Below are positions 17,811-27,019 of a stretch of 64,000 nt of DNA, in pieces. The notes under the pieces are model-generated. The model was not told the origin of the DNA. It ran no database searches and saw only the letters and a program-made list of their open reading frames with translations. This stretch comes from Mycolicibacterium boenickei (GTDB taxonomy: Bacteria; Actinomycetota; Actinomycetes; Mycobacteriales; Mycobacteriaceae): contig NZ_AP022579.1 of the NCBI RefSeq assembly GCF_010731295.1, positions 6,262,001 to 6,326,000 of the forward strand, written 5' to 3'. How positions within the stretch are numbered: position 1 is the stretch's first letter; every line of letters starts with the position of its first letter. The position numbers and the translations under genes are program-made.

Positions 17811-19010
17811 TCAGCGGAAGGCGGCTTGGCCGGTGAGGGCTTTGCCGATGGACAGCAGGTGCATTTCGGAGGTGCCTTCGTAAGTGAGGACCGATTCGAG
17901 GTTGTTGGCGTGGCGCAGCGGTGAGTATTCGAGGGTGATGCCGCTGCCGCCCAGCAAGGTCCGGCACTCCCGCGCGATGGCCAACGCTTCGCGCACGTTG
18001 TTGAGCTTGCCCAGGCTGATCTGCTCGGGCCGCACCCCTTCGGCGTCCTTGATGCGGCCGAGATGGATCGCCAGCAGCATGCCCTTGCCGAGTTCCACGG
18101 TCATGTTGGCCAGCTTCTCCTGGGTGAGCTGGTAACTGGACAGCGGCTGGTCGAACACCTCACGCGCACCGGCGTAGTCGATCGCGGTCTGCAGACTGTC
18201 GCGGGCCGCACCCAGTGAACCGAACACGATGCCGAACCGGGCCTCGTTCAGACACGACAGCGGGGCCGAGAGCCCCTCGGCCAGCGGCAGCTGCGCCGAA
18301 GCCGGCAACCGGACATTGTCCAGGACCAGCTCGGAGGTCACTGAGGCGCGCAGGGACAGCTTGCGGTGAATCTCGTTGGCGGTGAAGCCCGGGGTGTCGG
18401 TGGGCACCACAAAACCCCGGATCCCGTCGTCGGTCTGCGCCCACACCGTGGCCACATCGGCCAGGTTGCCGTTGGTGATCCACATCTTGGTGCCGTTGAG
18501 CACCCAATCCGAACCATCGCGACGCGCCCGGGTGCGCATCCCGGCAGGGTTGGAACCGAAATCAGGCTCGGTCAGACCGAAACACCCGATCGCCTCCCCG
18601 GCCGCGAGCCGGGGCAGCCACTCGTTCTTCTGCTCCTCCGAGCCGTAGCGGTAGATCGAGAACATCGACAGCGAGCCCTGCACCGAGACGAAACTGCGGA
18701 ACCCACTGTCACCGGCTTCCAGCTCCATACACGCCAGCCCGTAGCTCACGGCATTGGTGCCCGCACAGCCATACCCCTGCAGATGCATCCCGAGTACCCC
18801 GAGGCCGCCGAACTCCTTGGCCAACTCCCGAGGCAACGTGGCCGATTCGAACCATTCACCGACATTCGGTTTGAGCCGGGTATCGACGAACTGGCGGACC
18901 GTCGCGGCGATATCGCGCTCATCCTGATCGAGCAACCGGTCGGTATCGAACAACTCCAACGGCCGGTAGACGGACTTCTTGGCAGCCGGAGCGGCAGCGG
19001 TGGTCGTCAT
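17811..19010 (-). CDS. gcdH: Glutaryl-CoA dehydrogenase-like acyl-CoA dehydrogenase
   Basis: 399 aa. It matches glutaryl-CoA dehydrogenases in length and pattern: MELEAGDSGFRSFVSVQGSL with the arginine used to hold the distal carboxylate, the FGLTEPDFGSNP and WITNG segments, and the catalytic base Glu378 in TYEGTSEMH. The reaction would be oxidative decarboxylation of glutaryl-CoA to crotonyl-CoA. AGGAG lies 7 nt before the ATG at 19008-19010. It lies between the GabT-like gene (34 bp upstream) and the ALDH gene, making a glutarate-degrading operon. Confidence 0.88.
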   Translation of the reverse strand: MTTTAAAPAAKKSVYRPLELFDTDRLLDQDERDIAATVRQFVDTRLKPNVGEWFESATLPRELAKEFGGLGVLGMHLQGYGCAGTNAVSYGLACMELEAGDSGFRSFVSVQGSLSMFSIYRYGSEEQKNEWLPRLAAGEAIGCFGLTEPDFGSNPAGMRTRARRDGSDWVLNGTKMWITNGNLADVATVWAQTDDGIRGFVVPTDTPGFTANEIHRKLSLRASVTSELVLDNVRLPASAQLPLAEGLSAPLSCLNEARFGIVFGSLGAARDSLQTAIDYAGAREVFDQPLSSYQLTQEKLANMTVELGKGMLLAIHLGRIKDAEGVRPEQISLGKLNNVREALAIARECRTLLGGSGITLEYSPLRHANNLESVLTYEGTSEMHLLSIGKALTGQAAFR

Positions 19011-19043
19011 GAGGTAACTCCTAAGCGAGATGCGGTGGGTGAA

Positions 19044-20402
19044 TTAGAGCGCGGCAAAGGCGTCGCGGACAACGCCCAAGGCCTCGACGAGCAGGTCATC
19101 CGAAATCGACAGCGGCGGCAGGAAGCGCAGCACATTGCCGAAGGTTCCGGCGGTCAGGGTGAGCACGCCGTTGTCCAGGCAGTGGCGGCTGACGGCGGCC
19201 ACCGCGTCGCGATTGGGGGTACGTGTGCCCGGAACGACGAGTTCGGCGGCGATCATCGCGCCACGGCCGCGAATGTCACCCAGGACTTCTGTCGTGTCGG
19301 CGATTCCGCGCAGTTCGCGCACCAGGATGTCGCCGATGGCTTGCGCGCGGTCCAGCAATCGATGCTGCTCGATCTCGTCGAAGACGCCCAAGGCCGCCGC
19401 ACAGGCCACCGGGTTACCGCTGTAGGTGCCGCCGATCCCGCCGGCATGCGCGGCGTCCATGACGTCGGCGCGCCCGGTGACCGCGGCCAGTGGCATGCCG
19501 CCTGCCAGGCCCTTGGCGGTGACGATCATGTCGGGCACCAAGCCGTCATGCTCACTGGCGAACCACGTTCCGGTGCGGGCGATTCCGGCCTGCACCTCGT
19601 CGGCGATCAGCAGGATGCCGCGGTCGCGGCAGAAGTCCGCCACCGCAGGCAGGAATCCTTCGGAGGGAACGATGAATCCGCCCTCACCCTGGATGGGTTC
19701 GACCACGACACAGGCCACCGCGTCGGCGCCGATCTGGGCGTCGATGAGTTGGGTGAACTGGCTGAACGCCTCGGCGGCGCAATTCTCCGGGCCGGACGGC
19801 CAACGGTACGGGTAGGCCATCGGCGCGCGGTACACCTCGGGCGCGAACGGCCCGAAACTGTGCTTGTAGGGCTGGTTCTTGGCGGTCATGGTCATCGTCA
19901 GCAGCGAACGGCCATGGAAGGCGTGGTCGAACACCACCACAGCCGGCCGCTTGGTGGCGGCGCGGGCGTACTTCACGGCGTTCTCGACGGCTTCGCTGCC
20001 GGTGTTGAACAGTGCGGTGCGCTTCTCGTGTGTTCCGGGGGCCAGCTGGTTGAGCCGTTCGGCCACCTCGATGTAGGGCTCGTACGGGGTGGCCAGGAAA
20101 CAGGTGTGGGTGTAACGAGCCAGTTGGTCGGTGGCGCGCGCGACGACGGCAGGCGCGGCGTTGCCCACGGTGGTGACCGCGATGCCACTACCCATGTCGA
20201 TGAACGAGTTGCCGTCGACATCGACGATCACGCCGCCGCCGGCACCGGCCGCGTAGATCGGCGCGCCGCTGGACAGGCCCGCCGGCAGGGCGGCGGTGCG
20301 GCGGGCAGCCAGTTCGCGCGAACGCGGCCCGGGCACCTCGGTAACCAGTCGGCGTTCCTGACGCAGTTCCGGACCGCCGACCACCGTGTCGAGCATCGTC
20401 AT
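19044..20402 (-). CDS. gabT: 4-aminobutyrate/5-aminovalerate aminotransferase
   Basis: 452 aa class III aminotransferase of the GabT type. Visible motifs are LFNTGSEAVENAVKYAR, FDHAFHGRS, the VVEPIQGEGGF segment, LIADEVQAG and the PLP lysine Lys297 in VTAKGLAGGMP. GabT enzymes accept GABA and commonly 5-aminovalerate, giving the semialdehyde and glutamate. It is the first gene of the - strand operon and is divergent from a glutamate dehydrogenase that would recycle the glutamate formed. An AAGGAA site lies upstream of the ATG. Confidence 0.92.
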   Translation of the reverse strand: MTMLDTVVGGPELRQERRLVTEVPGPRSRELAARRTAALPAGLSSGAPIYAAGAGGGVIVDVDGNSFIDMGSGIAVTTVGNAAPAVVARATDQLARYTHTCFLATPYEPYIEVAERLNQLAPGTHEKRTALFNTGSEAVENAVKYARAATKRPAVVVFDHAFHGRSLLTMTMTAKNQPYKHSFGPFAPEVYRAPMAYPYRWPSGPENCAAEAFSQFTQLIDAQIGADAVACVVVEPIQGEGGFIVPSEGFLPAVADFCRDRGILLIADEVQAGIARTGTWFASEHDGLVPDMIVTAKGLAGGMPLAAVTGRADVMDAAHAGGIGGTYSGNPVACAAALGVFDEIEQHRLLDRAQAIGDILVRELRGIADTTEVLGDIRGRGAMIAAELVVPGTRTPNRDAVAAVSRHCLDNGVLTLTAGTFGNVLRFLPPLSISDDLLVEALGVVRDAFAAL

Positions 20403-20420
20403 CTCGCTCGTTCCTTCCGT

Positions 20421-20514
20421 CGATGTGACGTCAGCGTATGAATCATCGCGCGAATGTCACATCGCCGAATCGGACAATTTTGGAACATCAGCTATCCATT
20501 CTGGACATTCCAGA
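20421..20514. promoter_or_regulatory. Inverted repeats between gabT and glutamate dehydrogenase
   Basis: The 175-bp divergent gap contains CGATGTGAC at 20421-20429 with its exact inverse GTCACATCG at 20456-20464, and a compact perfect palindrome TCTGGA-cat-TCCAGA at 20500-20514. The latter has the geometry of a dimeric repressor site. The half-sites TGTGA/TCACA resemble CRP sites but are too far apart for a single dimer. Confidence 0.45.
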
Positions 20515-20577
20515 TCAGCGGCGACTCCTTCGACACTGTGGGCCTCGAACAGCAGGACGCCGAATGGAGAGACTGTG

Positions 20578-23500
20578 ATGAGCTGTGACGTCGCCACCGC
20601 CGGGCGAGTCGAAACCGACGCGATCGCCGATGCGCTCAACCGGATGCAGCCATCGGGTCTGCCACCGCGCGAACAGATGATCTTCGTCGACCCCGGCGCC
20701 GCAGGCACGCCCCGCGCCCTGGTCGCCTGGGCGGAACCGGCGCCGTTGCTGACCGAGGCCTGCGCTCTGTTCGAGCACTTCGGCCTTCAGGTGGCGGGCC
20801 AGCATCCGGTCGCAGCTCCCGGCCTGCCGTTGACCGTGGCAGTGTTCGATTTCGTCACCCCTGCCGACTGGCGTGCCGACAGCGAGATCAAGCTGGCCGA
20901 TGCGTTCGCTGCGCGCAGCGCCCACGGTTTCCTGATCGATGACTATGCGCGCCTGGTCATTTCGGCAGGCATCACGTGGCGCGAGGTCATCCTGGTGCGC
21001 TCGGTCAGCCGGTTCGTACGCCAAGCGGGGTTGGCCATGTCGGACGGCTACGTCCTCGACACCTTGGCGGGCCAAGCAGACTTCGTCGCCACCCTCGTGG
21101 AGCTGTTCGCGGCGCGGTTCGATCCGCAGCTGTGTGATCGAGAATCACGGGTGGCCGACCTGCAGGACCGCTTGGCGGGGCTGATCGAGGCGACCACGTC
21201 GGTCGACGAGGACCGGATACTGCGGGCGTTCGCCTCCTTCGTGTCGGCGACGTTGCGCACCAACTGGTTTCAGCGCGATCCCGACGGCAGGCCCAAACCG
21301 CACGCCTCGTATCTGATCGACTCCTCGAAGCTCCACCCACGCGGTCCGATCGTGCCGTTCCGAGAGATCTTCGTCGACAGTGACGACGTCGAAGGGATCC
21401 ACGCCCGGAGTGGACCGGTCGCACGCGGTGGGCTTCGATTCTCCGACCGGCCGGAGGACTACCGCACCGAAGTCCTCGGCCTGATGAAGACGCAAACCGT
21501 GAAGAATTCACCGATCGTCCCGGTCGGCGCCAAGGGCGCATTCGTGCGCAAGAACCCGGCGGTCAGCGTCGAACAGTGCTACCGCACCTTCGTCTCGGGA
21601 CTGCTCGACCTCACCGACAACCTGCTCGGCGATCGTGTCCGCCCGCCCGAGGACACCGTCAGATACGGCGGAGACGACACCTACCTGGTGGTGGCCGCCG
21701 ACAAGGGCACCGCCCGATTCTCTGATGTCGCCAACGAGCTGGCAATGCACCGCGGATTCTGGTTGGGAGATGCGTTCGCGTCCGGTGGTTCGGCGGGATA
21801 CGACCACAAGAAGATGGGCATCACCGCTCGCGGGGCATGGGTGTCGGTCCGCGCACACTTCGCCGACCTCGGACGCGACGCCGACGCCGACGCCATCACC
21901 GTCGTGGGCATCGGCGACATGTCAGGTGACGTCTTCGGCAACGGAATGCTGTTGTCGCCCAATCTCAAACTGGTCGCCGCCTTCGATCACCGGCACATCT
22001 TCGTCGATCCGGACCCTGACCCGCGGGCCGGCTACGCCGAGCGAACCCGACTGGCCGCGCTGGCGACCAGCAGCTGGGACGACTACGACCGCGCCGCCCT
22101 GTCCCCCGGCGGCGGGGTCTGGTCGCGCAATGCCAAACGAATCGACCTGCCCGCGAAGGCTCGCACGGCGCTCGGCATCTCCGCCGAAAGTGTCACGCCC
22201 GACGACGTCATCCGGGCCATCCTCACCGCGAATGCGGACCTGCTGTGGAACGGCGGCATCGGCACCTACGTGAAGTCGGCGCGCGAAAACAACACCGACG
22301 CGGCGGATCCGGCCAACGATGCCGTCCGCGTCGACGCCGACCAGCTGCGGGTGGCGGTGATCGGCGAGGGCGGGAACCTCGGGCTGACGCAACGTGCCCG
22401 CATCGAATACGCTCTGGCCGGCGGACGCATCAACGCCGACTTCATCGACAACGCCGCGGGAGTGGCCTCGTCCGACCGCGAGGTCAACCTCAAGATCGCC
22501 CTGCAATCGGCCCTGCGCGCGGAGCGCGTCAGCGCTACCGGCCGCGACGAGATGTTGACCGGCTGCCAGGACGAGGTCGCCGCAGCGGTTCTGCGAGGCT
22601 GCGAGAACCAGGTGGTGGCCATCGGTCTGGCCGAAGCCCAAGCCCCTGCGCTGCTCAATCGCCACGAACGACTGATCGAGAATCTCGAGCAGGTATCCGG
22701 TATCAGTCGCGCCGCCGAAATGCTGCCAAGCAGAGCCGAACTCGTCTCGCGTACCCGCGCAGGCCGCGGCCTGACGCGTCCGGAGATCGCGGTGCTGCTG
22801 GCACATTCCAAGAATGTCGTGCGCGACGAGCTGCTGGACTCCGAGGTACCCGACGATCCGATCTTCTCCGCCGCGTTGCGCGATTACTTCCCCGTGCCGT
22901 TCCACACCCACCTCGATGCCGACATCTGCTGCCATCGGCTCGCCCGGGAGATCATCGCCACCCAGATCGCCGACGACCTGATCAACCACGTCGGCCCCGG
23001 TTTGATCTATCAACTCGACGAACGCCTGGGCGTATCCACCCCGGCGGTTGCGGCGGCCTACACCGTGGTGCGCCACCTCTTCGGAATCGATGACATGTGG
23101 CGTGAGGTGCTGGAGCGGACCGTCGGCGGCCCGTCCCGGCGCGACGCGGCCCTCCGCTCGGTGCAGCGTTTCATCGAACACGCCGCGGGGCGCCTGTTGC
23201 GCCGCCACGGCGGCAACCTGGACATCGGCACCACCATCGCGGCCTACCGGCGACACGTCGACACCCTGCACCGGCACCGCCGCGACTTCGGCGACCGTTG
23301 GGCGCGGCTGCGCCCGGACTCATTGGACCTCAGCCGCACGGCCACCAGAATGGGCGTCGACATCATCGCGGTGGCGCAGGTGTTCCTGGCGATCGACGAC
23401 CAACTCGACCTGGACTGGATCGACCGCGGACTGCGGGCACACACCACGTCGACCTGGTGGGATGCCATGGGCACCAGCGCTATCCGCGACCAGTTCGCCG

Positions 23501-23718
23501 ACACCCACCATCAGCTGACGGCTGCGGTGCTGAGTCTGGCCGCCGACCCGGAGGAAGCACTGCGCCTGTGGCGGGACGGCGCAGCGACGGCGCTGGGGCG
23601 ATTCGGCCGGATGCGCGCCGAACTGGGCCGCGACAACGTCATCGATGTGGCCCGCGGGGCCAGTGTTCTGGCCGAACTCGCGCTACTGCTTCGGCACACC
23701 GACTGCCTGGTCCGCTGA
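20578..23718 (+). CDS. NAD-dependent glutamate dehydrogenase, short (about 115 kDa) class
   Basis: 1046 aa. The central part carries the GDH core: RSGPVARGGLRFSDRPEDYRTEVLGLM, KNSPIVPVGAKGAFV, and a Rossmann-side IGEGGNLGLTQRARIEYA. Bacterial large GDHs occur as ~180-kDa forms with N-terminal ACT-like domains and as shorter ~115-kDa forms; this one is of the shorter kind. It deaminates glutamate to 2-oxoglutarate with NAD. I chose the ATG at 20578 with GGAGAG six bases before it; an open extension reaches 20386 but contains the divergent promoter. Its position beside gabT suggests 2-oxoglutarate regeneration for transamination. Confidence 0.9.
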   Translation: MSCDVATAGRVETDAIADALNRMQPSGLPPREQMIFVDPGAAGTPRALVAWAEPAPLLTEACALFEHFGLQVAGQHPVAAPGLPLTVAVFDFVTPADWRADSEIKLADAFAARSAHGFLIDDYARLVISAGITWREVILVRSVSRFVRQAGLAMSDGYVLDTLAGQADFVATLVELFAARFDPQLCDRESRVADLQDRLAGLIEATTSVDEDRILRAFASFVSATLRTNWFQRDPDGRPKPHASYLIDSSKLHPRGPIVPFREIFVDSDDVEGIHARSGPVARGGLRFSDRPEDYRTEVLGLMKTQTVKNSPIVPVGAKGAFVRKNPAVSVEQCYRTFVSGLLDLTDNLLGDRVRPPEDTVRYGGDDTYLVVAADKGTARFSDVANELAMHRGFWLGDAFASGGSAGYDHKKMGITARGAWVSVRAHFADLGRDADADAITVVGIGDMSGDVFGNGMLLSPNLKLVAAFDHRHIFVDPDPDPRAGYAERTRLAALATSSWDDYDRAALSPGGGVWSRNAKRIDLPAKARTALGISAESVTPDDVIRAILTANADLLWNGGIGTYVKSARENNTDAADPANDAVRVDADQLRVAVIGEGGNLGLTQRARIEYALAGGRINADFIDNAAGVASSDREVNLKIALQSALRAERVSATGRDEMLTGCQDEVAAAVLRGCENQVVAIGLAEAQAPALLNRHERLIENLEQVSGISRAAEMLPSRAELVSRTRAGRGLTRPEIAVLLAHSKNVVRDELLDSEVPDDPIFSAALRDYFPVPFHTHLDADICCHRLAREIIATQIADDLINHVGPGLIYQLDERLGVSTPAVAAAYTVVRHLFGIDDMWREVLERTVGGPSRRDAALRSVQRFIEHAAGRLLRRHGGNLDIGTTIAAYRRHVDTLHRHRRDFGDRWARLRPDSLDLSRTATRMGVDIIAVAQVFLAIDDQLDLDWIDRGLRAHTTSTWWDAMGTSAIRDQFADTHHQLTAAVLSLAADPEEALRLWRDGAATALGRFGRMRAELGRDNVIDVARGASVLAELALLLRHTDCLVR

Positions 23719-23726
23719 GCCGGCGC

Positions 23727-23742
23727 GGCCGGTCAGCCGGCC
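23727..23742. terminator. Possible bidirectional hairpin between convergent genes
   Basis: GGCCGG-tcag-CCGGCC lies directly after the glutamate dehydrogenase stop and just before the stop of the convergent Cache gene. There is no T tract, so it is only a weak terminator candidate. Confidence 0.35.
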
Positions 23743-23744
23743 AC

Positions 23745-24500
23745 TCACAAAGTGCCGCTCAGCGACACCAACGACCATGGTGTCGCTGAAACCGGAAGAG
23801 CTGTAGGCGAACTCGGGTCCTCGAGCTTGGATCCAGCGACATGCTCAGCGTCGTTGGCGACGATCACGCGCCCCTCGGAGTTGGTAAGCGCCACGGGCGT
23901 GCGATGCGCGGCGAACGTCGGCAACAGTGCGGCGTCCAGTCGGGCCACCGGTACATCAGCCCCTGCCACGCCGATGAATTCTCCACGCTCGGAGGTCACC
24001 GGCACGGCGAACGTACACACGTACAGATCGACGCCGGTGTAGTCCAGGTACGGCCCGTACACGCACCGGGTGCCACGATCGCGGGGCCCGGAATACCACT
24101 CCATCGTTGAGTAGTCGTAGAAGTACTCGCTGCCCGGATTGAGATCCAGTTCGAGTCGTTGTGCCTCTCCTCCGGTTTTGGGGTTCGGCTGCCACCACTC
24201 GAGGAACCGCGGAACGTCAGCCAGCGCGCTGTCTGCGACGACGAATCCGACCCCGTTCACCAAATGTGCTTGCCGATGCAATTCAGCGATCACCGGGTCG
24301 CGGAGTGCCGCGAGGTCAGTCGAGGCCGGCCTGGCACCCGAGGCTTCGATGCGGTCCCACAGTGCACTGGTTGCGACTGCGACCCTGCTCAGCGAGGCGA
24401 AGATGTCCTCGACGAGTGAGGTCACCTCCGCGGACACCAACTCGAGCGCCGGGTCGCCGTTCTCGGCGCGAAACGACCGGTCCGTTCCGTTCGCCATCAT
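23745..24500 (-). CDS. Soluble Cache-domain sensor-like protein
   Basis: 251 aa. The segment from about residue 100 on (LEWWQPNPKTGG, FYDYSTMEWYSGPRDRG, YGPYLDYTG, VCTFAVPV, GVAGADVPVARL) is a Cache/PDC sensory fold of the kind that binds amino acids, amines or carboxylates outside cells. Here there is no signal peptide, no membrane segment and no output domain; the N-terminal 60 residues are helical. GGAAGGG lies 8 nt before the ATG at 24498-24500. The GntR gene lies 76 bp upstream in the same direction, so the two may be co-transcribed. A role as a ligand-binding partner of the regulator is a guess. Confidence 0.7.
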   Translation of the reverse strand: MMANGTDRSFRAENGDPALELVSAEVTSLVEDIFASLSRVAVATSALWDRIEASGARPASTDLAALRDPVIAELHRQAHLVNGVGFVVADSALADVPRFLEWWQPNPKTGGEAQRLELDLNPGSEYFYDYSTMEWYSGPRDRGTRCVYGPYLDYTGVDLYVCTFAVPVTSERGEFIGVAGADVPVARLDAALLPTFAAHRTPVALTNSEGRVIVANDAEHVAGSKLEDPSSPTALPVSATPWSLVSLSGTL

Positions 24501-24576
24501 CTCGAATGCCCTTCCGTCTCTATCGGCGTCAGCCTAGGCACCGGCGCCCGGCAGGATGCCGGATCGATCTGCGGAC

Positions 24577-25329
24577 TCATGCTCTGGCGAGCTCCATCCG
24601 CAGGCCGATGAGCCGTCGGATGGTCAGCGCGCCGTACTCCTCTGCCAATGATCGCGCGGCCGCCTCATCCCCGGCCTCGATCGCGTCGACAAGACGGTGA
24701 TGTGTGGCCGCCTCGACCGCGGGGTCCAACCCCAGCCGCGGCAACCAGACCATCGCCGCCAGCTCAGCCTGAATGTTCACCTCCGCGCGGGTGAGGCGAG
24801 CGGACTGCGAACACACCGCGATCTCGATCTGGAAGCGACTGTCGGCACGGCGGCTGGAGATCGCGTCCTCGCTGTTCGCCAAGCGATCGGCCAGCGTCCG
24901 TAGCCGGGCGATATCGGCTGACACAGCTCGGCGGGTCGCCAGCACGGCAGTCGCACCGGCGACCGCGAAGTGCTCGTCCCCCAGGTCACGCAAGCCCTCG
25001 ACGGTCAGCTCCTGCAACAGCGCCAGCGATCGTGTGTGCACGTCTTCGGCTGACGCACGCACGAAGCTCCCGCCGCCGCGACCTCGCTTCGTCACCACCA
25101 GCCCCTGCTCCCGCAAGATGGCCAGCGCCTCACGCAGGGTCACGGTCGATACGCCCAGTTGAGTGGCCAGATCGATCTCGCTCGGAAGTTGCTCCCCGTC
25201 AGAGATCACCCCGAGGCCGATCGCGGCAGAGATCCGCGCCACCACGGCATCCGTGCGTGGGCCACTACCGGCCAGCGGCGACAACACAGCCCCCACCGCG
25301 GTCAGGCCGCGCAACTGTTCGACCGCCAC
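24577..25329 (-). CDS. GntR/FadR-family regulator of the amine operon
   Basis: 250 aa. The N-terminal winged helix is standard (IGLGVISDGEQLPSEIDLATQLGVSTVTLREALAILREQGLVVTKRGRGGGSFV), followed by an FCD-type all-helical effector domain. The GTG at 25327-25329 is preceded by AGGAGG at 5 nt, which decides the start over an in-frame ATG upstream. It is divergent from the permease/P450 operon. A GntR repressor called PipR next to a CYP151 gene controls piperidine and pyrrolidine use in M. smegmatis (from memory of the literature), so this could be its counterpart. Confidence 0.86.
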   Translation of the reverse strand: MAVEQLRGLTAVGAVLSPLAGSGPRTDAVVARISAAIGLGVISDGEQLPSEIDLATQLGVSTVTLREALAILREQGLVVTKRGRGGGSFVRASAEDVHTRSLALLQELTVEGLRDLGDEHFAVAGATAVLATRRAVSADIARLRTLADRLANSEDAISSRRADSRFQIEIAVCSQSARLTRAEVNIQAELAAMVWLPRLGLDPAVEAATHHRLVDAIEAGDEAAARSLAEEYGALTIRRLIGLRMELARA

Positions 25330-25377
25330 TGTTCCCTCCTGCCAGGGCAATTTCGACGATGGTACGCGATAAGTCTT

Positions 25378-25405
25378 GAACTATGAACTATGGTCCTTTA
25401 TGTTT
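25378..25405. promoter_or_regulatory. Promoter/operator of the amine operon
   Basis: The 112-bp gap between the GntR gene and the permease is markedly AT-rich. It holds a tandem repeat GAACTAT-GAACTAT at 25378-25391 followed by TATGTT at 25400-25405, a possible -10 box. The repeat is a candidate GntR site. Confidence 0.45.
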
Positions 25406-25441
25406 TAATCCTATGGCTTGCCTCACAGCCCGCCCCTGAAC

Positions 25442-26983
25442 ATGGCCCCTGACACAGAAAGCCGGCCGCCTATGTCGAAATCTCCCGAGCCGCACGACGA
25501 GGACCACGCGCAACTCGCCGCGCTCGGCTTCCAGTCCGAGTTCAAACGAGACATGAGCCTGTGGGCCAATTTCTCGCTCGGCTTCACCTATCTCTCGCCG
25601 GTCGTCGGCATCTACACCGTTTTCGCGTTCGCACTCGCCGCGGCAGGCCCGCCGATGATCTGGAGCCTGCTGATCGCCGGCTTCGGGCAGATGCTGGTCG
25701 CGCTGGTGTTCAGCGAGGTCGTCGCCCAGTTCCCGGTCGCCGGCGGCGTGTACCCGTGGGCCCGCCGACTGTGGGGCCGCAAATGGGCGTGGATGACCGG
25801 GTGGGTGTACATGTTCGCGCTGCTGGCCACCATCGCCGGTGTCGCCTACGGCGCCGGTCCGTTCGTGGCGACCGTATTCGGTTTCACCTCAACGGTTTAC
25901 ACCACCGTCGTCTGCGCACTGATCGTGCTGCTGCTGGCCACCGTCATCAATCTCACCGGCACCAAGATGCTGAGTTACTTCGCCATCTTCGGCTTCACCG
26001 CCGAGCTGATCGGCGCGCTGATCGTGGGCGGGTGGCTGTTGCTCACCCAACGCCACCACGGTTTGGGCGTGCTGTTCGACAGCTTCGGAGCACAAGGCGA
26101 GCACAGCTTCCTCTACGCGTTTCTCGCGGCCAGCTTGATCGGCGTCTTCCAGTACTACGGATTCGAGGCCTGCGGTGACGTCGCCGAAGAGGTCCGTAAC
26201 CCCGGAGTGCAGATCCCGAAGTCGATGCGACGGACGATCTACATCGGCGGCGCCGCAGCCACTTTCGTCTGCCTCAGCCTGGTTCTGTCGGTCGTCGACA
26301 TCGGCGCGGTGATCCGCGGCGAGGACGTCGATCCGATCTCGACGGTGCTGGCCACGGCCTTCGGTCCGGTGGGATCCAAGATCGTGCTCTGCATCGTGCT
26401 GATCTCGTTCGTGTCCTGCGCCCTGAGCCTGCAGGCCGCGGCCAGCCGACTGCTCTACTCGTACGGTCGCGACGGCATGATCGTCGGCTCCAAGTTGTGG
26501 GCCCGGTTCGACAAGAAACGCCACGTGCCCCCGTACGCGCTGCTCGCCGCCGCCGTCATCCCCGCCGCCCTCATCATCGGATCGATCGTCTCCACCGACG
26601 CGCTGACCAAGCTCATCAGTTTCGGTTCGGTCGGCATCTACATCGCTTTCCAGATGGTCGTGTTCGCCGCCTTGCGGGCACGCATCAAAGGGTGGACCCC
26701 GAGCGGGAAGTACCGCCTCGGCCGGTGGGGAATGGTGGTCAACGTCGGCGCCCTGGTCTATGGCGTCGCCGCGATCATCAACATCTGTTGGCCCCGGACG
26801 CCCGAGGCGCCCTGGTACGACAACTACATCGTGCTGCTGATGTCAGCCGTCGTCATCGGTCTGGGTCTGCTGTACATGGCCATCGTCCGTTCCCACTCCA
26901 ACGGCACCACGCCGCACGCCGACGCGATCCCGACAGCGCCGACCGAGTCGCCGAAGAAACCCATTGCGGCGCAGCCGGTTTAG
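25442..26983 (+). CDS. APC-superfamily amino acid/amine permease
   Basis: About 513 aa with twelve hydrophobic segments, beginning with the conserved FKRDMSLWANFSLGFTYLSPVVGIY region and continuing through FPVAGGVYPWARRLWGRKWAWMTGW and FEACGDVAEEVRNP. Members of this group import amino acids, GABA, choline or polyamines. The start is uncertain: ATG at 25442 and ATG at 25472 are both in frame and neither has a good Shine-Dalgarno. First gene of the operon running to 34191; its substrate is likely the amine or an amino acid intermediate. Confidence 0.87.
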   Translation: MAPDTESRPPMSKSPEPHDEDHAQLAALGFQSEFKRDMSLWANFSLGFTYLSPVVGIYTVFAFALAAAGPPMIWSLLIAGFGQMLVALVFSEVVAQFPVAGGVYPWARRLWGRKWAWMTGWVYMFALLATIAGVAYGAGPFVATVFGFTSTVYTTVVCALIVLLLATVINLTGTKMLSYFAIFGFTAELIGALIVGGWLLLTQRHHGLGVLFDSFGAQGEHSFLYAFLAASLIGVFQYYGFEACGDVAEEVRNPGVQIPKSMRRTIYIGGAAATFVCLSLVLSVVDIGAVIRGEDVDPISTVLATAFGPVGSKIVLCIVLISFVSCALSLQAAASRLLYSYGRDGMIVGSKLWARFDKKRHVPPYALLAAAVIPAALIIGSIVSTDALTKLISFGSVGIYIAFQMVVFAALRARIKGWTPSGKYRLGRWGMVVNVGALVYGVAAIINICWPRTPEAPWYDNYIVLLMSAVVIGLGLLYMAIVRSHSNGTTPHADAIPTAPTESPKKPIAAQPV

Positions 26984-27019
26984 CCGACCCGCCAGATTAC
27001 GATCACCAGAGGAGAGACC

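Noticed and set aside
18366..20441. A 691-codon open frame on the + strand
   Set aside because: Antisense to gcdH and gabT; no conserved motif.
20421..20464. CRP site in the gabT/GDH gap
   Set aside because: The TGTGAC and GTCACA half-sites are separated by 26 bp, far from the 6-bp spacing of a CRP dimer site.
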